64,000 nt of DNA from contig CP137683.1 of the NCBI GenBank assembly GCA_037976565.1, positions 11,873,923 through 11,937,922 on the forward strand, in the 5' to 3' direction. Both the position numbers and the translations under genes were made by a program. Numbering within the stretch: position 1 is the stretch's first letter; each line of letters opens with the position of its first letter. The notes under the pieces were generated by a model, which had not been told where the DNA came from, did no database searches, and saw only the letters and a list, made by a program, of their open reading frames with translations. Positions 1-14,200 of this stretch are shown here, in pieces. Source of the DNA: Mesocentrotus franciscanus. Its lineage: Eukaryota > Echinodermata > Echinoidea > Camarodonta > Strongylocentrotidae.

Positions 1-514
1 GCGCTTTTTTTTCTTCCTTTTTTTCATTGCCCCTTGACAGGAAAATAATGCACTATATTGCGAGTTTTTCTTCTGCAGTTTTCCTCCCAAAAAGCATACA
101 AGATCGAAATTTAGTTATTACTATTATCAAATAAGAACAAGAAAACCCACAAAACAGGTCAACATTCAAAATTAGTAGTAATGATGATAATGATAATAAT
201 AATAATAAAAATACAAACAATAATGATAATGACTAATATAATTTTATATTCCCATCAAAGCAGATTGTTTTGATCGGAGATGATAATATGGCCAAGGGTG
301 AATAAATTCGTCGACATTAATTTCACTTTGATCTCATATCTCTATGAAGTTAGCACACATTTGCTTTAAAAAAAATTATAGGCAGTATCTTTCCACCTCT
401 GGTTCACATTTTCAATCTTTCGCTGTCTTCTGGTGTTGTTCAAGCCCCTTTTAAGACAGCTAAAGTCATACCAATCTATAAAAAAGTTGACCCCTCTTCT
501 ATGTCGAACTATCG

Positions 515-981
515 TACAGCAATATAAATGTTTTGCTCGAAATACCCGAAACAAAAATCGCTCTTAAAAATCACCTGATTGAAGTACGCCCGTGATATTT
601 GGCAGTTTTAACCTTTGATTTATTTACAACATGTTATAATTTTTGAAAATCGGAGTGGACTTGGGCTTTAAGAGCGATTTTTGTTTCGGGTATTTCGAGC
701 AAAACATTTATATTGCTGTACGGATGTGACGTATGCTCCTCACAACGAAAGTGCCAGCGGTATACATTCTGACAATAGGCTTTTTCGTAATGTAACCAAA
801 TTTAATGCATACGTCTTTGTGAAGTGCCTCTATACAAACTATTTCATTCACCTGATAAGAATAATAGTGTTTCATTATTCTTATCAGGTGAATGAAATAG
901 TTTGTATCGAGGCACTTCACAAAGACGTATGCATTAAATTTGGTTACATTACGAATCTGTGTTGTGAGGACCCTACGTCAC
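515..981. repeat. Nested foldback (inverted-repeat) elements
   Basis: Two adjacent hairpins. About 515-568 is inverted at 669-722 (both arms spell the same frame, MFRVFRAKHLYCC, on opposite strands). About 789-869 is inverted almost perfectly at 875-952 around a four-base loop, with a further outer arm GTGACGTATGCTCCTCACAA at 726-745 matched near 960-981. A diverged single arm recurs near 32935-33005. Confidence 0.8.
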
Positions 982-1138
982 AACCGACTCGCTCATTAAC
1001 TTGTTTTTGCTCATTAAAAAAAAATTATTAAAAATAAATCTGAGCACCATTTTCCAAAACCAAGTTATATTTGGGCTTTTTAGATTTTTGTCTATCTAAT
1101 CAGCTCAACTTTTCAGTGGAGTGGACTTGTACTTTAAC

Positions 1139-1282
1139 GCCAAAACCGCCTTAGCTCAAAACTCAATTAGACATTCTGGCCCTGATACCTGGAATGCACT
1201 ACCCCCTGAAATAAAAACGATGAATACAATGTTGTCCTTTAAAAGAGCGGTGAAAACGTTTCTCATTGCTCATTATCTTTAA
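1139..1282 (+). mobile_element. 3' end of a non-LTR retrotransposon (LINE) ORF
   Basis: Reads SIRHSGPDTWNALPPEIKT then LSFKRAVKTFLIAHYL and stop. The G-x-x-x-W-N-x-L-P-x-x-I and F-K-x-x-x-K motifs typify the carboxy end of CR1/Jockey-type reverse transcriptase ORFs. Fragment only. Confidence 0.75.
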
Positions 1283-1685
1283 ATCATGCACCATCAAAAT
1301 TTGCTTACCTTCAATCTTCATAATTTCTCCTGGTACGCCCGTCGTTACAAAAACTTTTGCTTCCATTCACTGACACGTTGATTATAACCTTTGTATGACC
1401 TGTTATGAATTAACGTATGAATAAAGAGTGGCCTGCCTACTTGGGATACTGACTAAACATTGTTATGTATACACACATTTCAAGGCTCCGACTCGCAGGC
1501 CCAGGTTTACAGTCTTTACAAAACAGATGGCTGATCTCATATTCGTATTCTTATTCTAATTGTCCAGAAACCTCGCGAGGCCACCAAATATTCAAGTGTG
1601 CATCTTCTCTTTTATCTTCATATATCAAATAGAAATCCATCTATACCACATACATCTGTGAATCTTGATGTACACCCCTCTTACT

Positions 1686-1990
1686 TTTGTTCCATTTTTT
1701 TTTTCTCTCTCTCTCTCTCCTTTTCCCTTTTACCAATATTTTTTCTCCATATTTTTATTATTTTTGTATCCATTGAGGGTAGTCATGCTATCAAGCTTTG
1801 CTTACTTTGTCAACCCTCCTGTTTGATGTTTTCAATTAGTTACAGCCAACCTTACTATGTTTACATATACTCTTTTTTCATGTATAAAATGTTCAATGAT
1901 TTGTTTGTTATATATATTTGTAAAAAACTGCAAAAGAAAAAGAAATTCAAACAGAAATAAGTACATCAAATCAAATCAAATCAAATTCTT
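1686..1990. repeat. Pyrimidine-rich tract and (AATCA)n tail
   Basis: Poly-T/(CT)n near 1686-1735, then AT-rich sequence ending in three to four copies of AATCA near 1965-1987. This looks like a LINE or SINE 3' tail; the parent element was not identified. Confidence 0.45.
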
Positions 1991-2123
1991 AGAACTACCC
2001 GACTGGATGGTGACAAAGGTCGAACAAATTATTTTGATACTGAAAACTATACTCTAAAATGTGTTTTTCAGAGTGTGCGTATCCATGACTTTATCAGAAA
2101 ACAACTTGTTTTCTCCATTTTAG

Positions 2124-2239
2124 GCGATATGGACCAGGTCCTCGTTCTGTTTTTGGCGAAGGAGACCACTACACTACATATACTACACGTGATAATGCCG
2201 GAAATCAAGCGAACTGCTTTGTCCACGTGAATGTTTACG
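2124..2239 (+). CDS. Exon 1 of window: C-terminal half of a HYR domain
   Basis: Acceptor ...CCATTTTAG, donor GTGAGG. The exon enters in phase 2 and leaves in phase 1. It reads [19 protein letters not shown] then [19 protein letters not shown], the second half of a HYR (hyalin repeat) domain with its DNAGN turn and C-terminal Cys. The first half must be in an upstream exon; I found none between 1 and 2123. Confidence 0.85.
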
Positions 2240-5200
2240 GTGAGGAGATGACCAATCCGTTTATTTACAAGCTGATGCAGTATCTCGTATCAAAAAGTAT
2301 CAGGGCGCGACGCCAGTTTTCGTACATTTGATGTAGGCTTTTAACTTAAAGAAAAGGTTGAGTTCTGGGGAGAGGTGAACAATAATTTGTGAGCGTTATC
2401 ATTGTTATTATGCAAGTGTAGAAGAACATGAGAGAACAAATGTTCCCTGAAGAGCATGGCTCTTCAAATGCATTCATATTCTAAATTTGACAAGTAACAG
2501 CTTAAAATAGAGGTCCAATTGTTATGCCACATGTTTGTGAAGTCCCATATGCACTTTTCTGTGTACAGTGCTTGTTACTTTACCAAGACTAGGCCAAATT
2601 TCTTATCATTTTGATGACCTCAGAACCTTGCAGTACACATCATTACTTATATGATACATGATCATATTTCCGTCTCTCGAAGTGCTTAGAAGACATACAA
2701 GCCTGGCTTGTCACGTGTAAGTTAAAGTTAAATTCTAGCAAGACAGAATTTTTCATTGCTGCATCACAAAGCCATTTGAATCGTCTCAATAATCTGTCTT
2801 TTTCTTTTGGTGATCAGAACATTCCCATTTCCTCAACAATTAGGGACCTGGGGTCGTGTTTGATGAATGAATGAAAATGTCTGACCATGTCACCAACTTA
2901 TGTCGCACCCTGAACTGGCAAAATATAACTTAAGTCGCATCAGAAAGTACTTAGATCGAGAAACATGTCACAAAGCTGTTAAAGCACTTGTGCTCTCCAT
3001 GCTTGACTATGGTGGATTGCTTGCTTGGGGGTATCAGTAAGAAGGACATGGGCAGACTTTAACGTCTCCAAAACAAATGTGCTCGCCTAATCTGTCAAAA
3101 ACCGAAATGGTCCCATGCTACTCCAATGTTGCATAAACTACCCTGGCTCCCAGTTGCTGATAGAATACAATACCGGATACTTGTTCAAACATTAAAATCT
3201 ATGTCTACCACACTCCCTGTATATATCTCCTCACTCTTTCAGCAACAGAGAAGATCATATTCTCTTTGGTCTTCATCAGCTCCTACCTTTGTCATTCTCA
3301 AATCCCGTAAACAGGCTGGTTTCAAATCCTTTCAGTCCTTAGTCCCACGTCTCTGGAACAAACTCCCCTCGTTCTTAAAAAACAGTACTTCACTAGATTT
3401 CTTTAAAAAACAACTGAAAACATACCTCTACAACTCCTCTCAAATTGTTGATAGACTAAGAGACAGTGCCTTGTATCCTTTGGAAGAGGCGCTATATAAA
3501 TCCAATTATTATTATTATTATTATTATGATCGACCATTTCTAATCGATTCCACACCTTCTTTCTTTCTCGATGCAATCGCATGACTAGAACTCAACTTTA
3601 TCTTTAAGTGTCGAGTAAACTGCATTTCTCAAAGATCCCTCTTACTGCCCATCATGAATTACGGCTTACTCGACAACTCGACCGGACACGAAGATCCTAT
3701 GGAACGAAATAATACTGCGGTTAAGAATACATACGTTCAATGCATGAAGTCGACGGCGCTGAATTGCTTAAACGATTTTCCCCTTTTATTAAGGGCATGA
3801 CTAACCTATACGATAACCATTCATTTGAATCCAAGTATAATTCATATTTCCTTTTGACACGTCTATGTAGAGTAATATCAAGATGAACATCTTCTTGAAC
3901 TATATATAAATGTTGACGATAATGATGACGATAAAAAAAAATGTAATCATAATATTATTAATATGATGAAATAATGGTACACCAAGCCGTCATTCTTGAA
4001 AAAAATAATCACGTTCATTTTGTATTGTTAATTTTAATAGTTGTGAGATGTAGTGCTCTCTTGCATCCGAACAACGGTTACGTAATATGCAGTAATGGTT
4101 TAGCCGTGGGCTGTGTTTGCCGTTACTACTGTATCGATGGCTACGCTTTGAACACACAAATGCTTCGTGAATGTAGTAGCAATGAACAGTGGTCTGGAGA
4201 AGAGGCTTCTTGTGAAGGTATGTCACACTCGCAGGCATAATTGACTGTCTATATCTAATGTTAATATCCTGTGGGATCGAACAGGTATATGAGGAAACAT
4301 TCCACCAGAAAAGATTTCAGAGGTTTTATTTTAAATCTACTACAATCCATAAGATATTTCATAAAGACCTAGTGCCTTTTCATTGCAGTTACAAAGTGTT
4401 TAACAATATACTCCACATCTATTTGAGCCATTCACACTATATAGGACTCTCGTTTTAATACATTTTCATGCTGCCGGTACCCAACTTGTTGACCTTTGGA
4501 AAATGTGAAAACTGTTTTCTGATGTCTGCAACATTCAAAATTATAGTTTGTTATATTCTAGGCAAACCTGTCAGCAGATTGCACACTCCCCATTGGAAAT
4601 GTTTCAATTATGATCTCACTTCATGTTTCACACACATAAAATTGCTGATGAACAAAAAACAATAACAGTCAGCATTACATTTCATCTAAATAAAAAAAGA
4701 CTTATCATTAAATCTTCATTATTTGATAGTGATCATTTGCCCTGACGTCATTGAAGCGCCATCCGACGGTGACGTAACATGTACAAATGGTAATTACCAA
4801 CAGAGTGTGTGTACTTACTCGTGTCAAGCTGGGTACGCGATACCGCCCAGTCAGAGCCGGGCGCGTATTTGTACCTCGACAGGATGGACGGGAACTCAAC
4901 CATCATGCGAAGGTAAGCGGGACCTTTGACCTTTGACAAGACATGTCAGGTATATAGTGTCGTTGCTGCGCATCATCGATTCTTCACGGTGCCATAAGCT
5001 TGTAGGCCTATTCATTTCAATGTTGAGGCACCTTTTAACATAGGCCTATTTAACGGGGTAATTATCCAATCCAATCCAGTCCCATCCAAAAGGAATATGG
5101 CGCCCCTTTCTTACAGCTGGAAGGCGCTGCACATCGCTCACTGTGATTGGGCCACTAATTACACTTTAGAGAGTTAATGTGAGAAGTAAATAGTGGGGTC

Positions 5201-8200
5201 GTAATCTTTGGAGTATATCGATGAATTGACAAAGGGGGTAGGGGACTCCTACGACCTGGGGAGGGAGAGGGTTGCCGATATGTGTATGGTGAGCCACACG
5301 TGACGTACGTATAGACTCACTGCAACTTGTAATGATTTTTTTTGGGGGGATGGCGTGGGGGCGTAGAAAAGGGAGGCAATATCACATCGGCTCCTACAAA
5401 CGATGGATATAGCGTTCCTGATGGTCCATTGGTTATCATTAGTCAATATAAACATGTATACATGTACTTATGTTACCACAATCTTTTTTTCTTACCTTTT
5501 AACTTCGCACAATCATAACTTTCTAGATTCATCTGCTCCAGTGTTCAACTCCTGCCCTCCGTCGCAAATCATTTACGCGGACGAGCTAGAGGATACAGCA
5601 GTAGTGACCTGGGTGGAGCCAACCGCATCCGACAATTCTGGCGAGACGGTGATTCCTGTACAAACGCAGGGATATCCGTCTGGTTCAAGATTCAGTCAGA
5701 ACTACCATGGCATCAAGTACACGGTATCTGATAGCTCTGGCATGTCCTCTACTTGCACCTTCACCATCACCGTGCAAGGTAGGCCTACTTTCTCAACTCA
5801 GTTAATATAAATAATCCTTATATTTTTCCTTTTTCGCGCAATTCTTCGTCTTTGCAAGTGTGTGTGTGTGTGTGCGAGATTGGATGGGTGTGTGTGTTAC
5901 AGCCTAGTGTTAATTAATTGCTGATATTTTGGCAGGTCTCTATCATTTACACTTTTCTACACCTATTATTATATGCGTCCTATGGTTCACTATAGGTGAT
6001 GAATACTATATATTCTAATACTGCAGAGTAAATTTGTTTTCCTTATGAATTGCTCTGCTGAATAGTCTCTCATAAGTGCGTAAGCAATAATACCTTTTTG
6101 CCTCACCCATGAGATATTATTAATTTAACCTTCAGCAAACAATTTTTCTTCTGAATGAAATCGAACGTTTAGATTTTACAATACGGTACAACGATTGCTT
6201 TTCTACACAGTGATTATGTGTCGAAGCATTCCGATCTATCCGGGTCTTCTAGTGAGCTGTCCCAATGGAAACATTCGAGGGTCTGTGTGCACGTTTTCCT
6301 GCACGACTGGGTATCGTCTCGATGGGACCGATTCCATAACTTGTGAGAAAATCGGAAATGTTGGAGAATGGACAGACAGCGCACCACAGTGTCAGAGTAA
6401 GTATTAATTGGTAACGAGAGAGGGTCTGCCTCCAAATTTCGCAAAATAATGGAAGCTGAGTCCGCCCAAGATAAACGATTTTAAAGGAACTACTTTCTTT
6501 CAGTTTATGCATATTGGAGTCACATAACATAGTGCAATTAATTATGGATTTGTTTGTTTGTTTGATGTTCCTTATTACAAGAAAACATGCATTCAATAAA
6601 ACAGGAACGAATAGAATAATGAATTAAAAGATAAAATAAACGGCTGGATAGCCCATATTCAGCGGTATTGTTATGATGCCGCTGGTCTTCCATGAGGACC
6701 AGAAATAGAACAGTAAAACAATACAATATACATTAAAAAAAAACGACAAATAACATTGGTAAAAAAAAAAAAAATTCCCAAGCAAAATATAAAAAGAAAT
6801 TAAATGTCCAGGACAGACAGTAGAGAGAAAAGAAACTAATATTATAAAAACAGAATTGTGTGAAGTTAACTACAAATAATGCGATCTCTCGACGTGCTCT
6901 ATACGGTCATTAAGGTTAATACGTGGTTCACATTATAGCTACAACAAAAACATCTACAATGATCAACAATGATCTAGGTTCATAAGCTTCCTGTAAAATG
7001 TCTCTTAAAGGAAGACAATGTATCACAGTTGCGTAACGTCAACGGTATCACGTTATACAACACTGAACCTCTATAAACAAAGGTTCTTTTACAATAATTT
7101 TTCCTGGGTTTAGGAATGGCAAGATTATATTTAAGTGTGTATCTAGTAGCTCTAAAAGAAACATTTTTATTCATATAATAAGGATTCAGGCCATGTAGTA
7201 TTTTAAACATCATAATATGCATGTTGTAAGTTCGCCGTATGGACAAAGTGTCCCATTTTAGGATATCATGCAATTGATGGTTGGATATATAAGGATTGCC
7301 GATTTATCTTCAAAATGATCCTCCGCGCTCTATTCTGGAGTTTCTGTAACTGATCAAGATATTTATCAGAAGATGACGACCAAACATTGTCTGCATACTC
7401 AAAATGCGGGAGAATAACAGATTGATATATGATTTTCAAATTAGTTTCATTTACATAATGTCTCAACGGACCAAGAAATCCAACCATTTTCTAATATTCC
7501 TACACATGTTTTCAATATGAATGTTCCATTTCAATTCTGAATCAATGATTAACCCTAGGTATTTTGTGTTCTGGATTTGGATTATATCTCTCCCCGAACT
7601 TTCAAAACTAATTTATCGTGCTTTTTCAGCAAATTTTGTGTTGCAATTAACATACCCACGGTCTAGATGTAGTTAATCTTCAGTTTATTCCGAGATATTC
7701 ATATATCTAGTCAAGTTAGTTCCTCGTTGAGAACTGACTGTACAACAGACGGATTAGTATGTGAGTACTATAACACAGTGTCATCAGCATATATAGGTAT
7801 TTTACATTTTTCAAAAGAATGAGGCATATCATTAATACATATAACGAACAATAGTGGGCCTAGTAGAGAGCCCAGTGGCACCCAACCGGTCAATGGTCAT
7901 GCATCAGAAACTACATCATTAATACAGTTCACTATCTTTCGATCAACCAAATAGCTCCCGAACAACTGAAGCGATTCATATGTGACGCCTATTAGTAAGA
8001 GCTTTTTCAAAAGTATTTCACTATCCACCAAATCAAAGACTTTGTATAGATCAACAAAGACTGACCCCGTGTATTGACCCTGATCCATTGCGTTTAACCA
8101 GTCGTCGGTCACTTTGACAAGTGCAGTACACGTTGAATGTTTTTTCTGAAACCATATTGGTGTGCAGATATAATGTCGTTTACATTTAAATGTTGAATAA

Positions 8201-11200
8201 ATTGTTTCTGTACCATTCTTTCGAGAAGCTTTGAGATGCATGGCAATAATGAAATGGGCCTATAATTATCGGGGTTATATTGTCACCCTTCTTATGCAAC
8301 GGTATAATTTTGGCTATTTCTCATTCGTCAGGCATAACCCCATCTCTGATTGATTTATTTATCAAATAGCTTAAGAATAAATTGAGAAATAACATCTACT
8401 GCAACCGTTTTTTTTTTTCATTTGGGAATTTCCTTTAATAATTCATTTAATACCTCTTTTTCCGGTAACAACAGAAAGTGTAAAATCTTGTTTTAGATTT
8501 GGCGATACTGTAATGCCTAATTTAGAGTTTACATCTTGTTCTGACGAATCAACATTCAAAGTGTTGACAGCGACATTTGCAAAATGGAAATTAAATTTAT
8601 TTGCCGTTTTCAAGACATCTCCTTCAATAATAGGAATTGATGATGGGGAGCTACTGTTGGACACTATGGATGACAACAATGTCCATGATTTGTTACGATT
8701 TTGATTTCCAGTTAAATTTTCACAGTTATATTTACGTTAGGATTTTCTAATTTCAGATGTAACTTTATTTTTTAATTTCTTGTGATTTTTCCACAAGTCA
8801 CCACTTTCTTTTTTTTTTTTTTTTTTTTACTTTGCTTTGTCTTTCGTTTTGTCCTTTCATCCGTAAGATTAAAATAAGTTCATCTATCCATGGCGAATGT
8901 TTCTTCCTTACTCGCTTTGTCTTTAAGGGCATGTGTTTATCCACAACTTCCAACAGCAGCTCCTCCCATTTACACACAGCTTCATTTAACTCATCAATTC
9001 GTTCTATAACCATTCCATTTTTTTTTAAGTCAGACTTAATAATTCTTGATCAATCCCTTTTGATTTTGTAATAGTCGGACAAATTTTACAGAACTTTGTA
9101 TTTGAGGAGATTTCCATATCAAATTACTCATGGAATGGTCGCTCAAACCATTATGAATGACACCAGATGACTTAACTTTCTCATCATAATTTGTTAACAT
9201 GTGATCAATCAAAGAGGCGCAATTGTTAGTTATTCTTGTACATTCAGCCGTATTGATCTGGTTCAAACAATATATATCAATATCATTGATTTGATTATAT
9301 TTCTTGGTTGCCCCTTCTAACGTAGTTTTCAAAGTTTTACAATTGCCATCACCCATAACAACAATAGGAAAATTAAGATCATTGGCATATACTATGAAAT
9401 CTTCATAGTCAGTTAGTATCTCCGCTTTAGAATTTGGAGGTCCGTACCAATTCAAAAATACAATTGGATTCGCGTTTTTTTTTCTGCTGTATTAATACTG
9501 CAATTGCTTCCATTCGCAATAACGAACTATGTTTCAAAACTTCATAGCCCAAGCGTTCATGAATATAAGTCAGTACACCTCCACCGTTTCTATTACGGTC
9601 CTTACGGATAACATTGTAGTGAGGTATCTGGATTTCACAATCGAATATATTGCCATCCAGTCTAGTTTCATTCATAGCAAAAACATGGATGACATCACAC
9701 AAAATAGCCTTAATTTCATCATGGTATTTCAAAAGACTAACAACATTCAGTTGTAAAAAAATGTCAAACCTTTACCGCATAGTTCATTATATTTCACACT
9801 TTTACTTAAAACATGAGGATAAATGTTTGGCATACATAAAAACAAAGAAACCAGATATATGTTATAAACACTCCTTATACAAGATAAAAGATAGGCCTAT
9901 CAATAGAATAAAGAAAATGGAATAAAGAAAATAGAATAAAGAAAAATAACTGAGCAGTGGCGGTGAGAAAATCTGACACATTAAAAGGCACAAAGGATTG
10001 AACGTCATCTTGCTTCGCCCTCTGCTCATGGCCAAGTCTGCATAGTCATAAGACGCCAATCTGAAATACTTCAGATGATACATCAATTGGAAAAAAAATG
10101 GTTATGGGCTCATCTTGGCATATATTGTCAGAGAACGTGATTGAGCACTTAGTTCTCTATTTCAACATACAATTTTCTAGTACGACAAATTATAATTTCT
10201 TGTGCTTATGTTGTTTTGCTTGTCTTTTCATGTATTGTCTTGTTTTGTATCGTCCCGTTCTCCCCATCTTTTCTTTTCCTGGCATTTCCTAATTTATGAT
10301 ACTATCAGATATTTTATGTCAGGGAACTTAAATTACAAGCTATGCTTTCCTAGGTTTTCTCCGCAATACAGCAAGCAATTATCTTTTTACTCTCAATTGT
10401 ATACTTTTACTGCATTGCACGTACCATATTTTTTTTCTCGTTTGTTAATATTTTAATTGGAATGACTTTGTAAAACGAAAAGCTTTGTAAATTTTATTTT
10501 GCTGTTATTGTGGAAATAAATGAAATGAATGAAATGAATAATCGGACTACACTTATCACAGATCTACAGATATCATTCTAGATTTACCCTTTGTCATAAC
10601 TCCAGTTTTGGAGTGCCCAGTGGTTGATGCCCCCGACAATGGATATTACGTTAGCGGTCAACCATGTCAACGGAGTTACGGATCATCCTGTTACTTCATG
10701 TGTAACGCTGGGTATTTCATCGATAACAATGTCTTGAGATGCGAAGCTCAACCCGGAAGTGAAGAGGCATTGTGGGTGGGTACTCCACCTACTTGTACAG
10801 GTACACGGCGTTGCTTTCTAATTCTTTAAACAGATTGATTTCATTCTTACTGCCATATTAAGTAAAATAAATCATTACTTGCGTCTATCATCCAATCTCA
10901 ACAGCGCATTGGATTAGACCTATTTACGATCCGCGAACAAAATACTAAAAAAATATTTGTGTCTTTCTTGGAACGTTTTAATTTCACATATCCTTTACAA
11001 CTTCTAAACATGTAACGCGTTACGTAACGCGTTTAATACATCATGATCAGGCCTAAACGTAAATATTCATTTTATTGATTAAAACTGTCCCATTTTTACC
11101 AATAAAACTAGTTGAGACATGTGAAGTACCTCCATTGGACAACGGAATGCAATTCGTTATCAACACGACATGCGCAGAGCAAATTGGTAAATTGGAGCTG

Positions 11201-14200
11201 GGAGAGGAGTGCGAGTTCGAATGCGGTAATGGGTTCAACCTGTATGGATCTGACGTCTTGACTTGTGGAACAGACGGGGAGTGGCAACAGCAGGCTCCTG
11301 TTTGTGAAAGTAATTATGAATCTGTTGATTAAATATTGAGAACAGACAAAGCCCACGTGAGGAAGTTACAGTAGATGTTTCGAAAATCGAGCATAAAGCC
11401 AATTTGTATGAGGTATTAAGTTTTCCTTGGATTTCTTTCCCAATATCTCTCTCTTTATTTGTCAGTGTCTTTTCTTTCTTTATCTGCATTTTGATTTTGC
11501 GATGGGGCAAGTGTCCTCATTTCTACAATAATAATATAATAATGATATTATTTAACAAAGGCAGCCTCATCTACTCTAGGGTTCTGAGGACCCTGGAGAT
11601 TATTTGTACATTGAGTTTACAGCCAAACATTTATTCATTCTTGACAAACCTTTAAAGTTCAGTCCCATTTTGCCGACTGGTGATAACTTGTTCTTTTTTA
11701 ATCAATGCAATCTTTTCATCAGTTGTGACATGTATCAACAGTGACATACCAAAACCTGTGCACGGTATAAAGAGTGGATGTCCATTTGCGTATGAGAAAT
11801 ATGGAACAGTGTGTCAATTTACCTGTGATATCGGCTATCTCCCTTCTGGGTCGGTATCTCGAACTTGCTTGGATGATGGAGACGGTAATGGTGCATGGAG
11901 TGGCGGACCGGTCTCATGTACAGGTAAAGAAAGAAAAAAGTGGCTGGAATCGCCAGTTGGTTAGATTCCAGACTAATTAGTCCTCTCTTGAAGTTGAACA
12001 CTCCAATAGACTGACGGCTAACGAGACCGACAGTCCAGTATAGACCGACAATGTCTGTCGTGTGAACCTTCCAAACAGGTGCAAGAATATTCATGGCCTC
12101 GATCGCGGGCCTTAAATTTGTTTAAGGTTCACCAAACCAACATTGTGGTTCTACTGGAATGTTCCGTCCAGCCGTCAGCATTGACTAAAAAAACTTATTT
12201 CTTTGACAGATAAACCTCATTATTTGTCTCTCTGTACTGCTTTTCATTTCTTTCCTTTTATATTACGTCTCAAGTATTAAAACTTATAAATGCCTACTAC
12301 ATGTAAATCAATATATACTCTCAAAACTTAATCACAAAGATTCTGTGTCATTTCATAAGGCGAATATCACTTTCAGTTTCCTTTTTGTTTTCATGCTGTT
12401 AAAAGTTATCGAAAGGTTATAGAACTAACCGTAAATTGCTTTTTGTTTAAGTCATCAATGAAAAAATGATAACATTTCGAATCAAAATAAGAATAACTCT
12501 CAAAGATCAATTTAATTTAGTGAAAGAACAACATGAAATGACTTATGATACCATATGATGGTGATGACATTGATTATTCTCAAGTTTAGTCTTATTTATA
12601 CTGACTACCAGTGGTTCAGTGCGATCCCCTCGAGGTACCTGCGAACGGGTATATTGAGTCATGTCGACTAGACGGCGAGGAGACGGATGTTTCCAAGAAG
12701 CAGGATTATGGAACTACGTGCAACGTTTTGTGTAACTCGGGCTACACAGCTCAGGGTGCAACATCAAGACGTTGTCTGGCTGACGAAGAATGGGATGGCA
12801 TTGCACAAAGCTGCATCGGTGAGGATGTATTTTATAATCCATTAACGAGAGAAATTCTTTCTATTTTTCTTTAGGAAAAATATATGTTGTGAGCTGTATG
12901 TTGTATGATTTTGTAGGATGTATGCTTTATATTCTTCATTTTTTGGTTGTTCCAATCCGCCATAGGGAAGAACCTATTTGTCAAAATGTAAAAGTACAAC
13001 CATGACTGTATTTAAGTTCTGGCCCCATCACATACGTGTTTCAAAACGGGGAGCTATCATCGAACTTGGCCAAGTTTGATTTCGAAACGCATTTGGGGTG
13101 AAATAGTGGTAGCATCAATTATGATCCTTCCTCTTCGGAAATATGTTTGATTGTTTGTTTGCTAAAAGCGCATGTGCATGATTGTAAAGAAACAATCGGG
13201 GGCCGACGGCTTTAAGTCCTCTCCGAGTGGCTTGGTAATAGGGATTAATGCCCTACCAAAGGGCATTAATGCCATCGACTTGGTTTCGAAACCGGCACCC
13301 CCTCCCTGTTAATCTACCACTGAGCCATCGCGCCTCCTTTAAGGAACTGTGTATCAGAAAGTGACAAATTCGAACTACATATATGAGGAATGATTGTCCT
13401 CACAAAATTAACTTGCAAAGTTAGATTTATTTTATTAAATATGCCGATGACGATACGGAACCTGTTCAATTAACCCAAACAAAATGCTCATTTAATTGCA
13501 TGTCGTTGGATATGTTAGAAGACAGTCATTAATAAACAATTTACAAATAAACCGGCCATTTTTATATTCCGTTTAGTGCTCATATGTTTTCTTTCATTTT
13601 TTACCGTACAGACCTTACTCCTCCCATCTTAAATTGTCCATCTGACCGGGTGATATTTGCTCTGGCTGGTCAATCAAAAGCTGAACTACACTGGGAAGAC
13701 TGGGAACCTGTTAAGGTAAAGATCTACCTGAGCTTATGACCTCGAACTTGATTGATTCGAAATTTGTTTTAATGAGCATGAAACGATAATCATTGCAGAT
13801 TAGATGTTGGCAAACAACCAAAGGTGAAACTTTTACTAAAATGGCTTTAGGAGCAGTAATATCTTTACTTGCAGGTGAAAGTCAAATGTTCATTCTCATT
13901 ATCGATCTGACCCAGGTCTGATCTGACCATACGGCCTGCAACATATTTACTTTGAGTACTCCATTTTAGTTATGATGTCCCACATTACGGCGCTGCTGGG
14001 TTATTTCCGGCATTCATATCCGGAAACAGAATATCTTTGTAGATAATCTTAAGATAAATCTGGAGATTAGCTACATTGCATAATGCAAGTCTTTTCAATA
14101 ATACTAGGCAACCGATGGCAGTATTCAAATAACGGCGACTCTAGCCTCAATAGACTCTGTGCCAGTCTCTGGAAACAACAGGCCTGCTTTTTTCGATGAA

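Noticed and set aside
1598..1960. Open frame starting MHLLFYLHIS that looks like a signal or membrane peptide
   Set aside because: Low-complexity pyrimidine-rich DNA gives Leu/Phe/Ser runs; no splice signals or domain support it.
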